The notes under the pieces are model-generated. The model had not been told where the DNA came from, ran no database searches, and saw only the letters and a program-made list of their open reading frames with translations. A DNA stretch of 64,000 nucleotides from Anaeramoeba ignava (lineage: Eukaryota; Metamonada; Anaeramoebidae). Of this stretch, positions 11,801-22,939 are shown in pieces; position 1 is the stretch's first letter, and each line of letters starts with the position of its first letter. The position numbers and the translations under genes are program-made. The stretch spans positions 62,001 to 126,000 of the forward strand of contig JAPDFW010000130.1 in NCBI GenBank assembly GCA_028826165.1, given 5' to 3'.

Positions 11801-14800
11801 CGGAAAATCGAGCGAATAAAAAAAAGGTTCTTGAACAAGAAGAATGGCAAAAATGGTTTGTTTCTTTGATCAATTTCAATTACCAAGCGGATTGTGAAGA
11901 TGACGATTTAATTCAATTGAAAACAGATGAACAAAATTTGAATCACTACAACTCATTGAGAGATATTTCGAATAGCGTCAATAAGGATATCGACAAAGTT
12001 CAAGGAGGAACCAATGAGATGATGTTCAAGTTTATCAATTTATTGCTTGTTTACTGTTTTCACAATGCATCATATAATTTTCCTTTGATATTTGAAAAAC
12101 TCATTTCATCGATTCGTCTTGTGCATTTTACAACCAAGGAATCAATCCCGAAAATGATTCGGATCATAATCAATGGGATTATTGTTGATATTAGTCAAAA
12201 TTCCAAGATCAACAACGAAACAAATTCCGTTTTCTCATCATCAGCACTAACTCAAATACAGAGAGAAAAATTCATGCAAAATTTGTTCTATTTACTTCAT
12301 GCACTAAATAGTCTTGTTTTTAGTGTTTTGTCTCGTGGATTTCAGCTTTCACCACCATCTGGAAATAAGAACCGGTTAATACAAACAAGAACATCAAAAC
12401 AATTTTCGACTTCCTTCAAAAAAATAGACAAAACTCCCAATCACAACACGCAACCCAATATTTCTTATATTATGAAAGTCGAATTTGATGCATCTGAAGC
12501 GCAAACTGTGAAAAACATGGTTATTCTATTGGAAAGTTTTGGTTTTTTTGAGCTACAAGGAATCACAGGCAAAATCAAGAAAGAAGAGAAGAGAACCATC
12601 TATAAAATCATTCTTTTCTTGATTCTTTTCACAGTTCCAAAAGCAAATATTGGTTTGAGCGAGTTTTTTCTTTCCAAATTAAAGCAACTGATCAACAACC
12701 CATTAAGTTCGAAAAAATCAAATATTCCCGATTCACAAGATTTTATAGTAATTGCAGTTACCATGCTGAATTATATGATCCAAAGCGACTCAGAAGAAGA
12801 AAAGGAAGAAAATCAAAAGAATATGAAAAGCACAAAAAGAAATGTAATACTGGGTCATTTTCAGTTTATAATGCAACAGAATTACAAGCTATTGCACGAT
12901 ATCCTTTCTTCTGGAAACAAGAACCAAACCTTATTTCCTCGAAATCCACAAGTATCATTTGTGTTTTCCAGCCAGAATGTCGATATTTTTGAACAGAATA
13001 TAATGGGCGACAATTGGAAAACTCAAACATTCCATTTCTTTTCTTCCGTCTTGCAAAAAATTGATGATGATATCAAAGAAAATGAAAAACAATTTATGGA
13101 GATTCAATCAAACAACATTTTCTTGATCAACCAAGAATTTAAACATAAAATTGCGGTTCAAACTTCGGAAGTTGTAGAGATATCAAGTAAAATTGAAATT
13201 CACATTCAAAATCTTGTTGAAAACGAGATGGAAAGAATAATTTATACAGAAAATGAACAGAGAAAAAGCGAAATGAACATGCAGTTTTTCGAGAGAATGA
13301 TTGAGAATTCTCTTTTGGGGAAATATCCATGGAGCACAAATGCGCTAAGTGTTTTGGATCAAACAGTGGAAAGAATGAATGTTTATCTCAAATTGTCTGA
13401 AACTGAAGATGAAATGAGAAGACAAAAGAAACTCAAGTTCTATTCACCAGATTCGCAAGATGAGAGACACGAAGAACAACCACCAGAAACTCATAGACCG
13501 CATTTAAGAGCATTAAAACAAAAACTCAAATTGAGACTTGCTGAGAAATTTGCAAACGTTCCGAAAAGTAGTTATGATTCATTGACATCAGACAAGAGCA
13601 TAAAACAAAAACTGAACAAAAAGCGACACAAAAACAGAACCATTTGCTTTTCCGCAAATTGTGAGATTGTTTCAAAAACACAAATATCAAAAGGAATATT
13701 CGAAGTTACTCAAAATTCAATTAGTTTTTTTGCCAGTTTCATTGAAGATGAAGATGAAGATGAATATGAAGATGAATATGAAGATGAATATGAATATGAA
13801 AATGAAGAGAAAACAATCGATTATTCATGGACTCCTGTCAATATTCGATCAATCCACAAGAGAATGTTTCTTGGCAATCATTCAGCACTGGAAATTCTAT
13901 TTGAAAACCGTAAATGCTTTTTTTTCAATTTTCCAACAATGAAAGAAAGAAATCAAGCTATTGAAGAAATTCAAAAAAGAATGCCTACAAATTTGAGGTA
14001 TTCGAAATATGATTATTCTGGAGATGATCCAACAAAATGGGTTGAAAAAAGTGAAATGATGAAGAAATGGAAACGAAGAAAAATATCAAATTTTGAGTAT
14101 CTTATGTATTTGAACACAATATCAGGAAGAACATATCAGGATCTTTCGCAATACCCGATTTTTCCATGGATTATTGCTGATTATGAGAGTTATAAACTGG
14201 ATTTCAAAAATCCAAAAACTTTCCGAGATTTATCAAAACCTGTTGGAATAACAAGTAATGATTTTAGCTTTTCAACACCAGATCTTGTTACATTCTATAT
14301 GCTTCGATTGGAACCGTTTACATCTATTGCTTTGGATGATAAAGACTCGATTGCAAAGCAGGAATTCGAGATTTTTAGTTCCATTCCCAAAACATGGAAA
14401 TCGATTGAAGAAGCGAAACAAGGATCGAATATTGGAGAGCTTATTCCAGAATTTTTCCATTTTGCTCATTTCTTACGTAAGCCGCGAGTTTTCAAAAAAA
14501 ATATAGAGCATCATCCGTTTTTGAAACAAATTCGAGATGTGGAACTTCCAAATTGGGCCAAAAGTCCTGAGGATTTTGTCCGCATAAATCAACAAGCACT
14601 TGAAACAGAATATGTTTCTGCGCATCTTCACGAATGGATTGACATGGTTTTTGGATATAAACAAGACAAGCGAGAAAAAAACCAAGAACATGAAAGAACA
14701 TTTAATTCAAACAAACAAAATTTTGAGAACATGAAACATCCAAGATCCAATAAAAAACACAACACAAAAAAGTCTTGTAAAGGACATTTTCCGTTGCAGA

Positions 14801-15879
14801 TATTTACCAAAAGGCATCCTGAAAGATTGGCAGCAAAGGATATCAAGCAAACCGATTTTTTTGAATGGAAAAATATTCTTCTTTTCCAATCATTCAGTTT
14901 GAAGAACTTCAAAATTAGCACTCAACCTATCATATCGACATTTTTCATACCAGTTCCACAGGGGATGTCGATAACCGGAGATCAAGACAAAATTATCACT
15001 CTGGATCGCGAGAGGGTTATTGGGAAGCATTTGTGGTTTTTTTTGGATTTCAAATTGAGCGATCCCTTCAAAATTGAGTTGGATTCGAAACTTGAAAAGA
15101 AGCCACAAATTGGAGTGCCTTTTGCGCAGGATATAAGCAATTTTTCTGAGTGTTTTGTTGTTGACAAAAACGGACATTTTTTGATTTGTTGTGGGTTTTG
15201 CGATGACAGTTTCAAAATATTTGAGGTTGGGAATTACAAAATGGTGCAAAGTATTTCCAAGCACAAGGATGTTGTTGGGTGTCTGTCAATGGATCAGAAT
15301 TATATAGTTACAGGATCCAAAGACACGACAACGATTGTTTGGGAATTTGATGAAAAGCAAGGAGAAGTGAAAGAAATACCAAAACATATTTTTTTTGAAC
15401 ACGAACAAGAAATCAAGAGTGTTGCAATTTCAGTTGAATATGACATTGTTGTGAGTGGTTCTATTGATGGGAAGATGATCATCCACACGCTGAACAAAGG
15501 GAAGCATATCCAAACAATCAATATTGTGGATAAGCAACCGATTTCGATAATTAAGCTTTCCAAAGAAGGATGTATTATCACATTTTCAGAGAACTCAAAC
15601 AATCTGAGATTATTTACCATCAACGGGTATTTGTTAAGAGAGGTAGTTTCGTCACAATCTATTTCTTGTCTTGAAGTCACTCCTGATTTTGAGTGTTTAA
15701 TTGCTGGAGGAGAGAAGGGATTACTTGAAACTCTAAGGTTGTATGATTTGAAATATATGCAAAATATTAATTTGGAACAAAAAATATGTTCAATTTCGTT
15801 CATTCCCAAAGGGTTTATTATTATTGGATTAGAAAATGGGAATTTAGAAATAGGGTATTTTCGGCGCAAACAAGGATGA
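5728..15879 (+). CDS. Giant BEACH-WD40 protein A (neurobeachin/Lvs-like)
   Basis: Family role: large scaffold in vesicle traffic and lysosome/contractile-vacuole biology. Exons: 5728-5841, 5920-6139, 6220-6422, 6500-6662, 6715-7691, then 7775 onward to the TGA at 15877; about 3,250 aa. All five introns are 52-83 bp, GT/AG and frame-keeping. Order: helical armadillo-like N-terminus; concanavalin-like sandwich (about 9270-9870, IQLPYLNN and FCTWFRIED); Asn/Gln tract (10205-10640); more helical repeats; PH-BEACH (about 13620-13990); BEACH (about 14030-14660: KISNFEYLMYLN, DLSQYPIFPWI, FRDLSKPVG, ELIPEFFHF, HEWIDMVFGYKQ); WD40 (about 15130-15870, IVTGSKDTTTIVWEF). Two oddities: an (AAT/GAT)n tract at 8760-8935 breaks the frame, and the BEACH core lacks about 30 residues present in protein B. 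Confidence 0.9.
8755..8935 (+). repeat. Frame-breaking (AAT/GAT)n microsatellite inside BEACH A
   Basis: A trinucleotide tract encodes poly Asn/Asp. The upstream frame reads DNNN.. and stops at 8818; the downstream frame resumes as NNNDDND.. with only I codons before it from 8827. Two aataaataat interruptions, each one base longer than the period, cause the net shift. No GT/AG intron fits between them. Confidence 0.8.
10205..10640 (+). repeat. Coding Asn/Gln/Glu repeat in BEACH A
   Basis: In-frame hexamers (aatcaa, aatgaa, aataca) give NQ/NE/NT dipeptides, with a short FEFEFEFE run near 10320. It interrupts the conserved body between the concanavalin-like region and the downstream helical repeats. 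Protein B has its comparable tract elsewhere, just before its PH domain. Confidence 0.8.
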
Positions 15880-17508
15880 TTTATGAGAAGAAACATTTTG
15901 AATATTTTAATAATTTTAATAATTTTGAATATTTTAATAATTTTAATAAATTTAATAAATTTAATAAATTTAATAAATTTAATAAATTTAATAAATTTAA
16001 TAAATTTAATAATTTTAATAAATTTAATAATAATTTTAATAATAATTAAAAAAGAAAAAGTGGAATAAAAAAGTGGAATAAATTTTAATAATTTTAATAA
16101 TAAATTTAATAATAATTTTAATAATAAATTTTAATAATAATTTTAATAATAAATTTAATAATAAATTTAATAATAATTTTAATAATAATTTTAATAATAA
16201 TTTTAATAATAATTTTAATAATAAATTTAATAATAATTTTAATAATTTTAATAAATTTAATAATTTAATAATAAATTTTAATAATAATTTTAATAATAAT
16301 TTTAATAATAATTTTAATAATAATTTTAATAATAATTTTAATAATAATTTTAATAATAAATTTAATAATAATTTTTAAAAAGTGGAATAAAAATGGAATA
16401 ATTTTAATAATAATTTTAATAATTTTAATAATAATTTTAATAATAATTTTAATAATAATTTTAAAAAGAAAAATTGGAATAAAAAGTGGAATAAATTTAA
16501 TAATAAATTTAATAATAATTTTAATAATAAATTTAATAATAAATTTAATAATAAATTTAATAATAAATTTAATAATAATTTTAATAATAATTTTAATAAT
16601 AATAATTTTAATAATAAATTTAATAATAGATTTAATAATAAATTTAATAATAGATTTAATAATAAATTTAATAATAATTTTAATAATAATTTTAATAATA
16701 ATTTTAATAATAATTTTAATAATAATAAATTTTAATAATAATTTTAATAATAAATTTAATAATAATTTTAATAATAATTTTAATAATAAATTTAATAATA
16801 AATTTAATAATAAATTTAATAATAAATTTAATAATAAATTTAATAATAATTTTAATAATAAATTTAATAATAATTAAAAAAGAAAAAGTGGAATAAATTT
16901 AATAATAATTTTAATAAGATTTAATAGTAATTAAAAAAGAAAAAGTGAAATAAAAAAGTGGAATGAATTTAATAAGATTTAAAAAATAATTTTTGTTATT
17001 AAAATTTTTGATTAAATTTATTTTATTGATTACGTGTTGTTTTTATTTTTTTAGTAATAAACTCCCCTTTATTTTTTTATTTTACTTTTTAAATTTAAAA
17101 AAACAAATGCTTAATCATCTTCTGTTTTTTTTATTTTTAATTTTATTTTTTAATAAAAAAAAGCAAAAAGCAAAAAAAAAATTATTTTTTAATTTATTAA
17201 TAAAATACCCCAACAGATCAAAAATTGGAAAGTAAATTAAAATTAATTAAAAATTAAAATTAAATTTAAAATTAAATTAAAAAGAGCAAAAATTAAAATA
17301 TCATAAAATTAACTTATATTAATATAAAATTTATTTAAATTTAAAATAAAAGAAAAAAAAGAAAATTAAAAATAAAAAAGATCAAAATGAAATGCAGGCA
17401 AAAAAATGATTTAAAAGTAAAAAAATAAATAAAATTTTCTTTTTTTTTCACTTTTATTCTTCAAATCAAATCAAATTAAATTAAATTTTTAAAATTTAAT
17501 AAAAGAAA
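15880..17508. repeat. Intergenic minisatellite and upstream region of EF-hand gene A
   Basis: 15895-16990 is a tandem array of ttttaataataa and its variants. It is interrupted five or six times by aaaaagtggaataaa segments (near 16060, 16075, 16380, 16470, 16890 and 16960). 16990-17380 is A/T-rich without a convincing gene. The last 110 bp hold the EF-hand family upstream box. Confidence 0.75.
17395..17508 (+). promoter_or_regulatory. EF-hand family upstream box, gene A (diverged copy)
   Basis: A caggcaaaaaaatgatttaa-type stretch is followed by ttcttcaaatcaaatcaaat and a short leader ending in aaaagaaaATG. It matches, with changes, the box before genes B, C and D. Confidence 0.5.
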
Positions 17509-18414
17509 ATGTGTGAATTCTTCAGAAATTTCAGATCAGCAGATACTAATCACGATGGTTTCCTTCAAAAAGAAGAAATGAAAACATTTTTCAAATTAGA
17601 TGATGCAGCAGTTAATGATATCTTTGCTAAATTTGATGCAAACAAAGATGGAAAACTCAGTTTCTACGAATATGCAGATTGGATCATGAAAACAGAATTT
17701 GAGAAAGTTGACACAAACAAAGATGGAAAAATTCAACCAGAAGAATTAAAAGCATATTTCAAACTTAGTGATGAAGCAGTTAAAGCAATTTTCGAAAAAG
17801 CCGATTTAAACAAAGATGGAGTTTTGGAAATTGATGAATATGCACATTGGAGACAATATGCCAAAATGAAGGAAGAATTTGATGCAGCTGATTTAAACAA
17901 AGATGGATTCCTTCAACCTGATGAAGTCAACAAATACTTCTCAATGGAAGATGTTACTGGAGTTTTTGATAAATATGATCTTAACAAAGATGGAAAACTT
18001 GACTACAAAGAATTCCTTAACTGGAGAACTGATGTTATTCTTAAATACTTCTTTGATATCATTGATACCAACAAAGATGGATTCCTTCAACCAGAAGAAT
18101 TCAAAGCTTTCACTGGATTTGATGATGCTAAAGTCAAGGGAATTTATGATGCTTATGATGTTAATAAAGATGGAAAACTTGATTTTGCTGAATACAAGAC
18201 ATTAAAAATGGAATTGATGGCTAAGAAATTCTTCGACAAAGTTGATACCAATAAAGATGGTTTCCTTCAACCTGAAGAAATTAAAGCTTACTTCAAACTT
18301 GATGATGCTGCAATTAAAGAAATCTTTGACAAATTTGATGAGAACAAAGATGGAAAACTTAATCTTAAAGAATACATTAAATGGACTCACAGCAAATGCG
18401 ACCAAAAGAAATAA
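17509..18414 (+). CDS. Ten-EF-hand calcium-binding protein A
   Basis: Intronless, 301 aa. Ten canonical 12-residue EF loops start at about residues 12, 43, 68, 99, 128, 157, 186, 217, 246 and 277. All have Asp at 1, 3-Asn, 5-Asp, 6-Gly and 12-Glu. Odd loops are mostly of type DTNKDGFLQPEE and even loops of type DENKDGKLxxxE followed by a YxxW helix, so the protein is five two-EF-hand units. There is no signal peptide, membrane segment or enzymatic domain, so a cytosolic calcium buffer or sensor is inferred. The 3' flank gcaattttaatcaattttaa is shared with gene C. Four relatives lie within 17 kb. No named family with ten hands is claimed. Confidence 0.9.
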   Translation: MCEFFRNFRSADTNHDGFLQKEEMKTFFKLDDAAVNDIFAKFDANKDGKLSFYEYADWIMKTEFEKVDTNKDGKIQPEELKAYFKLSDEAVKAIFEKADLNKDGVLEIDEYAHWRQYAKMKEEFDAADLNKDGFLQPDEVNKYFSMEDVTGVFDKYDLNKDGKLDYKEFLNWRTDVILKYFFDIIDTNKDGFLQPEEFKAFTGFDDAKVKGIYDAYDVNKDGKLDFAEYKTLKMELMAKKFFDKVDTNKDGFLQPEEIKAYFKLDDAAIKEIFDKFDENKDGKLNLKEYIKWTHSKCDQKK

Positions 18415-19843
18415 GCAATTTTAATCAATTTTAATCAATTTTCTTTTTACCAATCAATTATTTTTCAATTAATCAACCATTTTCCATTTTTTTTTTTTTT
18501 AATTTCGTTCCATTTTTTTTTTTGAAAAAGAGATAAACAAACTTACCTTTTTTTTTAAAAGAGGAAACTTTTCAATTTCTTTTTATTCTTTTTATTTTTT
18601 TTAATCCAATTCAATTCAATTTAATATTTAATATTCAATATTTTAATTCAATATTAATAATATTTTTATTTTATTTTAATTCAAATATATTTAATATTTC
18701 AATATCAATTTAATATTTCAATATTTAATTCAATATTTAATATTCAATTTAATATTCAATTTAATTATTCAATATTTAATTCAATATTTAATATTCAATA
18801 TTTAATTCAATATTTAATATTCAATATTTAATTCAATATTTGTTCCAATTTAATATTTATTCAAATCAATATTTTCAATATTCAATTCAATATTTAATAT
18901 TCAATTTATTTCAATATTCAATATTCAAATAATTATTTAATTATATTTAATATTTAATTTAATATTCATTTTTAATATTTCAATTCAATATTTAATTTAA
19001 TTTTAATATTTAATATTTAATATATTTAATATTCAATTTATTTTAATATTCAATTTATTATTTTAATTTAATATTTAATTCATTTATTTTAATATTCATT
19101 CCAATATTCAATATTTTCAATATTCAATATTTAATTCAATATTTAATATTTCAATATTTAATTCAATATTTAATATTCAATATTTTCATTTCAATTTAAT
19201 ATTTATATTTACCAATATTCAATTTAATATTCAATTCAAATTTCAATTTAATATTTCAATTTTAATTTATTCAATATTTATTCATTCAATATTCAATTAT
19301 ATTAATAAATATTCATTTCAATATTTATTTAATTCAATATTTAATATTCAATATTTAATTCAATATTTAATTCAATATTTAATTCAATATTTAAATTCAA
19401 TATTAATATTCATATTCAATTATTTTAATATTTAATATTCAATTCAATATTTAATATTTAATATTTAATATTTAATATTCAATTCAATATTATTTAATTC
19501 AATATTTTTAATTTAATTCAATATTTAATATTCAATTTAATTCAATTTAATTCAATTTAATATTTAATATTTAATTCAATTTAATATTTAATATTTAATT
19601 CAATTCAATATTTAATATTCAATTCTTTTTTTTGAATTAATTTTCTTTTTAAATATTTTTTTGGAAAGTTTCTTTTAGATTCGCTTCTCAAAAAAATTAC
19701 AAATGGAAAAATAAATTAAATAAATTTGTGTTTAAATTTTAATAAAAAAGATCAATTCAAAAAAGAAGGCAAAAAAAGAATTTAAAAGCAAAAAAATAAT
19801 TAAAATATTTTTTCATTTTTCTTCAAATCAAATTTAAAAGAAA
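18415..19843. repeat. Intergenic aatatttaattcaat repeat region
   Basis: From about 18600 to 19630 the sequence is a degenerate repeat of aatatttaattcaat and attcaatttaat units, with no reading frame of note. The last 80 bp carry the EF-hand family upstream box. Confidence 0.7.
19762..19843 (+). promoter_or_regulatory. EF-hand family upstream box, gene B
   Basis: gaaggcaaaaaaagaattta, then aaagcaaaaaaa, a T-rich spacer, ttcttcaaatcaaatttaaa and agaaaATG. The same order and spacing occur before genes C and D, while the coding regions differ more. Confidence 0.6.
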
Positions 19844-20740
19844 ATGTGTGAATTCTTCAGAAATTTCAAATCAGCAGATACTAATAAAGATGGTTTCCTT
19901 CAAGCAGAAGAAATTAAAACATTTTTCAAATTAGATGATGCAGCAGTTAAAGAAATCTTTGAGAAATTTGATGCAAACAAAGATGGAAAATTAAGTTATT
20001 ATGAATACATGGATTGGATTTTGAAAACAGAATTTGAGAAAGTTGATACAAACAAAGATGGAAAAATTCAACCAGAAGAATTAAAAGCATATTTCAAACT
20101 TAGTGATGAAATGTTAAAGGTAATTTTTGCAAAAGCCGATTTAAACAAAGATGGATTTTTGGAATATGATGAATATGCATTATGGAGAAAATTATACAAA
20201 CCAAGACAAGAATTTTTCGAAGCTGATTTGAATAAAGATGGATTCCTTCAACCAGATGAAGTTAAGAAATATCACGGATTGGAAGATGTTACTGGAGTTT
20301 ATGAGAAATATGATCTCAATAAGGATGGAAAACTTGATTTCAAAGAATATCTTAATTGGAGAATTGATGTTCTTCTTGATTATTTTTATCAAATTATTGA
20401 TACTGATCACGATGGAACTATTGAACCAGATGAACTCAAAGCTTATACTGGATTAGATGATGCTAAAATCAAACGTATTTTCGATGCTTATGATCATAAC
20501 AAAGATGATAGAATTGATTTCGCAGAATTTAGAAGAATGCAATTAGAAAAGTTGGTTAAACCAATGTTTGATAAAGCTGATAGTAATAAAGATGGTTTCC
20601 TTCAACCTGAAGAAATTAAAGCTTTTTTCAAACTTGATGATGCAGCAGTTAAGGAAGTTCTTGATAAATTTGATGAAAACAAAGATGGAAAACTTAATTT
20701 AAGTGAATATCTTAAATGGAGATTAAGTCAATTCAATTAA
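19844..20740 (+). CDS. Ten-EF-hand calcium-binding protein B
   Basis: Intronless, 298 aa, and collinear with protein A. Loop 7 is DTDHDGTIEPDE. Loop 8 is DHNKDDRIDFAE, where the invariant Gly at position 6 is Asp and Lys-Leu is Arg-Ile, so this hand may bind calcium weakly or not at all. The other eight loops look competent. It starts MCEFFRNFKSAD, as gene A does. The C-terminus lacks the lysine-rich tail of A and C. A calcium sensor or buffer role is inferred from the loops only. Confidence 0.9.
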   Translation: MCEFFRNFKSADTNKDGFLQAEEIKTFFKLDDAAVKEIFEKFDANKDGKLSYYEYMDWILKTEFEKVDTNKDGKIQPEELKAYFKLSDEMLKVIFAKADLNKDGFLEYDEYALWRKLYKPRQEFFEADLNKDGFLQPDEVKKYHGLEDVTGVYEKYDLNKDGKLDFKEYLNWRIDVLLDYFYQIIDTDHDGTIEPDELKAYTGLDDAKIKRIFDAYDHNKDDRIDFAEFRRMQLEKLVKPMFDKADSNKDGFLQPEEIKAFFKLDDAAVKEVLDKFDENKDGKLNLSEYLKWRLSQFN

Positions 20741-21647
20741 ATCAAGAAATCAATTCAATTTTTCAATTCAATTTTCAATTCATTTTTCAATTATTTTTCA
20801 ATTCAATTTTCCAATTCATTTTTCAATTCATTTTTCAATTCAATTTTTCAATTATTTTTCAATTCATTTTTCAATTCATTTTTCAATTATTTTTCAATTA
20901 TTTTTCAATTCAATTTTTCAATTCATTTTTCAATTCATTTTTCAATTCAATTTTTCAATTCAATTTTTTTTTTTTAATTTTTGATTTATTCCACTTTTTG
21001 ATTCAATAAGAAAATAAATTATTGATTTTTGATTTTAATTTTAATTTTTAATTTTTGATTTATTCCACTTTTTGATTCAATAAGAAAATAAATTATTGAT
21101 TTTAATTTTAATTTTTAATTTTGAATTTTAATTTTGATTTTTGATTTATTCCACTTTTTGATTCAATAAGAAAATAAATTATTGATTTTAATTTTGATTT
21201 TAATTTTAATTTTGAATTTTAATTTTTGATTTATTCCACTTTTTGATTCAATAAGAAAATAAATTATTAATTTTAATTTTAATTTTGATTTGAATTTTAA
21301 TTTTGATTTTTGATTTATTCCACTTTTTGATTCAATAAGAAAATCAATTATTGATTTTTATTTTTAATTTTTATTTTAATTTTGAATTTTAATTTTTGAT
21401 TTTTGATTTATTCCACTTTTTGATTCAATAAGAAAATAAATTATTATTTTTAATTTGTATTTTAATTTTTAATTTTGATTTTGAATTTTTAATTTATTCC
21501 ACTTTTTGATTCAATAAGAAAATAAATTATTAATTTTGATTTGAATTTTTATTTTGAATTTTTGATTTTTAATTGAAAAAAAAATTAACAACTCAGCAAA
21601 AAATTAAATAAAGATAAAATTAAAAATCAAAATTAAAAATAAAATTA
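20741..21647. repeat. Intergenic tandem repeats, seven copies of a ttattccactttttgattc unit
   Basis: 20741-20970 is a caattcatttttcaatt array. 20975-21560 holds about seven copies of a 75-95-bp unit whose fixed core is gatttattccactttttgat followed by tcaataagaaaataaattat. Copies begin near 20981, 21055, 21143, 21226, 21318, 21403 and 21489. The core is much better kept than the A/T filler between copies. Confidence 0.75.
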
Positions 21648-21762
21648 AAATGTTTTGATCAAAAAAAAAAAAAAGGAAAAGAAGGCAAAAAAAGAATTTA
21701 AAAGCAAAAAAAAATAATAAAAAATATCATTTCATTTTTCTTCAAATCAAATTTAAAAGAAA
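21648..21762 (+). promoter_or_regulatory. EF-hand family upstream box, gene C
   Basis: From about aaaatgttttgatcaaaa to the ATG, this flank matches the flank of the inverted gene D almost base for base. It includes the gaaggcaaaaaaagaattta box and the ttcttcaaatcaaatttaaa leader. It marks a recent inverted duplication that carried the promoter along. Confidence 0.65.
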
Positions 21763-22671
21763 ATGTCTGAATACTTCAGAAATTTCAAATCAGCAGATAC
21801 TAATAAAGATGGATTCCTTCAAGCAGAAGAAATTAAAACATTTTTCAAATTAGATGATGCAGCAGTTAAAGAAATACTTGAGAAATTTGATGCAAACAAA
21901 GATGGAAAATTAAGTTATTATGAATACTTGAATTGGCTTATGAAAACAGAATTTGAGAAAGTTGACACAAACAAAGATGGAAAAATTCAACCAGAAGAAT
22001 TAAAAGCATATTTCAAACTTGATGATGAAACAGTTAAGGTAGTTTTTGAGAAAGCAGATTGGAATAAAGATGGAATTTTAGAACTTGATGAATATTCACA
22101 TTGGAGACATTTCCATAAATTGAAGGAAGAATTCAATGAAGCTGATTTAAACAAAGATGGATTCCTTCAACCAGATGAAGTTAAGAAATATCACGGATTG
22201 GAAGATGTTGCTGATATTTTTGAGAAATATGATGCTGATAAAGATGGAAAACTTGACCGTTTTGAATACATTCATTGGAGAATGGAAGTTGTTCTTAAAT
22301 ACTTCTTTGATATCATTGATACTAATAAAGATGGATTCCTTCAACCTGAAGAACTCAAAGCTTTTTATGGATTTGATGATGCTAAAATTAAAGAACTTTT
22401 TGATACTTATGATGTTGATAAAGATGGAAAACTTGATTTTACTGAATTTAAAACAATGAAAAAGGAAATGAAATCAAAGAAACTCTTTGACAAAGTTGAT
22501 ACTAATAAAGATGGATTTCTTCAACCTGAAGAATTGAAAGCTTTTTTCAAACTTGATGATGCTGCAATTAAAGAAATTTTTGATAAATTTGATGAAAACA
22601 AAGATGGAAAACTTGATTTGAAAGAATACATTAAATGGAGACGAAGCAGATTTGATTCAAAAAAGAAATGA
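21763..22671 (+). CDS. Ten-EF-hand calcium-binding protein C
   Basis: Intronless, 302 aa. All ten loops keep the Asp1/Asp5/Gly6/Glu12 pattern. Loop 4 begins DWNKDG and loops 6 and 8 have Asp at position 3, features shared in part with inverted gene D, its closest relative here. It begins MSEYFRNF instead of MCEFFRNF. The tail is basic (RFDSKKK). Its 3' flank matches that of gene A. Calcium buffering or sensing is inferred. Confidence 0.9.
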   Translation: MSEYFRNFKSADTNKDGFLQAEEIKTFFKLDDAAVKEILEKFDANKDGKLSYYEYLNWLMKTEFEKVDTNKDGKIQPEELKAYFKLDDETVKVVFEKADWNKDGILELDEYSHWRHFHKLKEEFNEADLNKDGFLQPDEVKKYHGLEDVADIFEKYDADKDGKLDRFEYIHWRMEVVLKYFFDIIDTNKDGFLQPEELKAFYGFDDAKIKELFDTYDVDKDGKLDFTEFKTMKKEMKSKKLFDKVDTNKDGFLQPEELKAFFKLDDAAIKEIFDKFDENKDGKLDLKEYIKWRRSRFDSKKK

Positions 22672-22721
22672 GCAATTTTAATCAATTTTAATCAATTTTC
22701 TTTTTTTTTCAATGAATTCCA

Positions 22722-22752
<31 letters not shown>

Positions 22753-22939
22753 TTTTTTTGATTCATTTAATTTGAATCAATTTCCAAAACAATTTTAATG
22801 AATTCCATTTCAAACTTCATTTTAATTTCTTTTGTTTTTGTTTTTGTTTTGTTTTTGTTGTTTCTCTCTTTTTGGAAAATAAAAAATAAAATCATTTTTC
22901 ATTTTTCATTTTTCATTTTTCTTTTCTTTTCTTTTTGTT

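Noticed and set aside
16993..17235. 80-codon reading frame with hydrophobic N-terminus
   Set aside because: Low-complexity Leu/Ile/Phe/Lys composition in A/T-rich spacer; no start context, relatives or splicing support.
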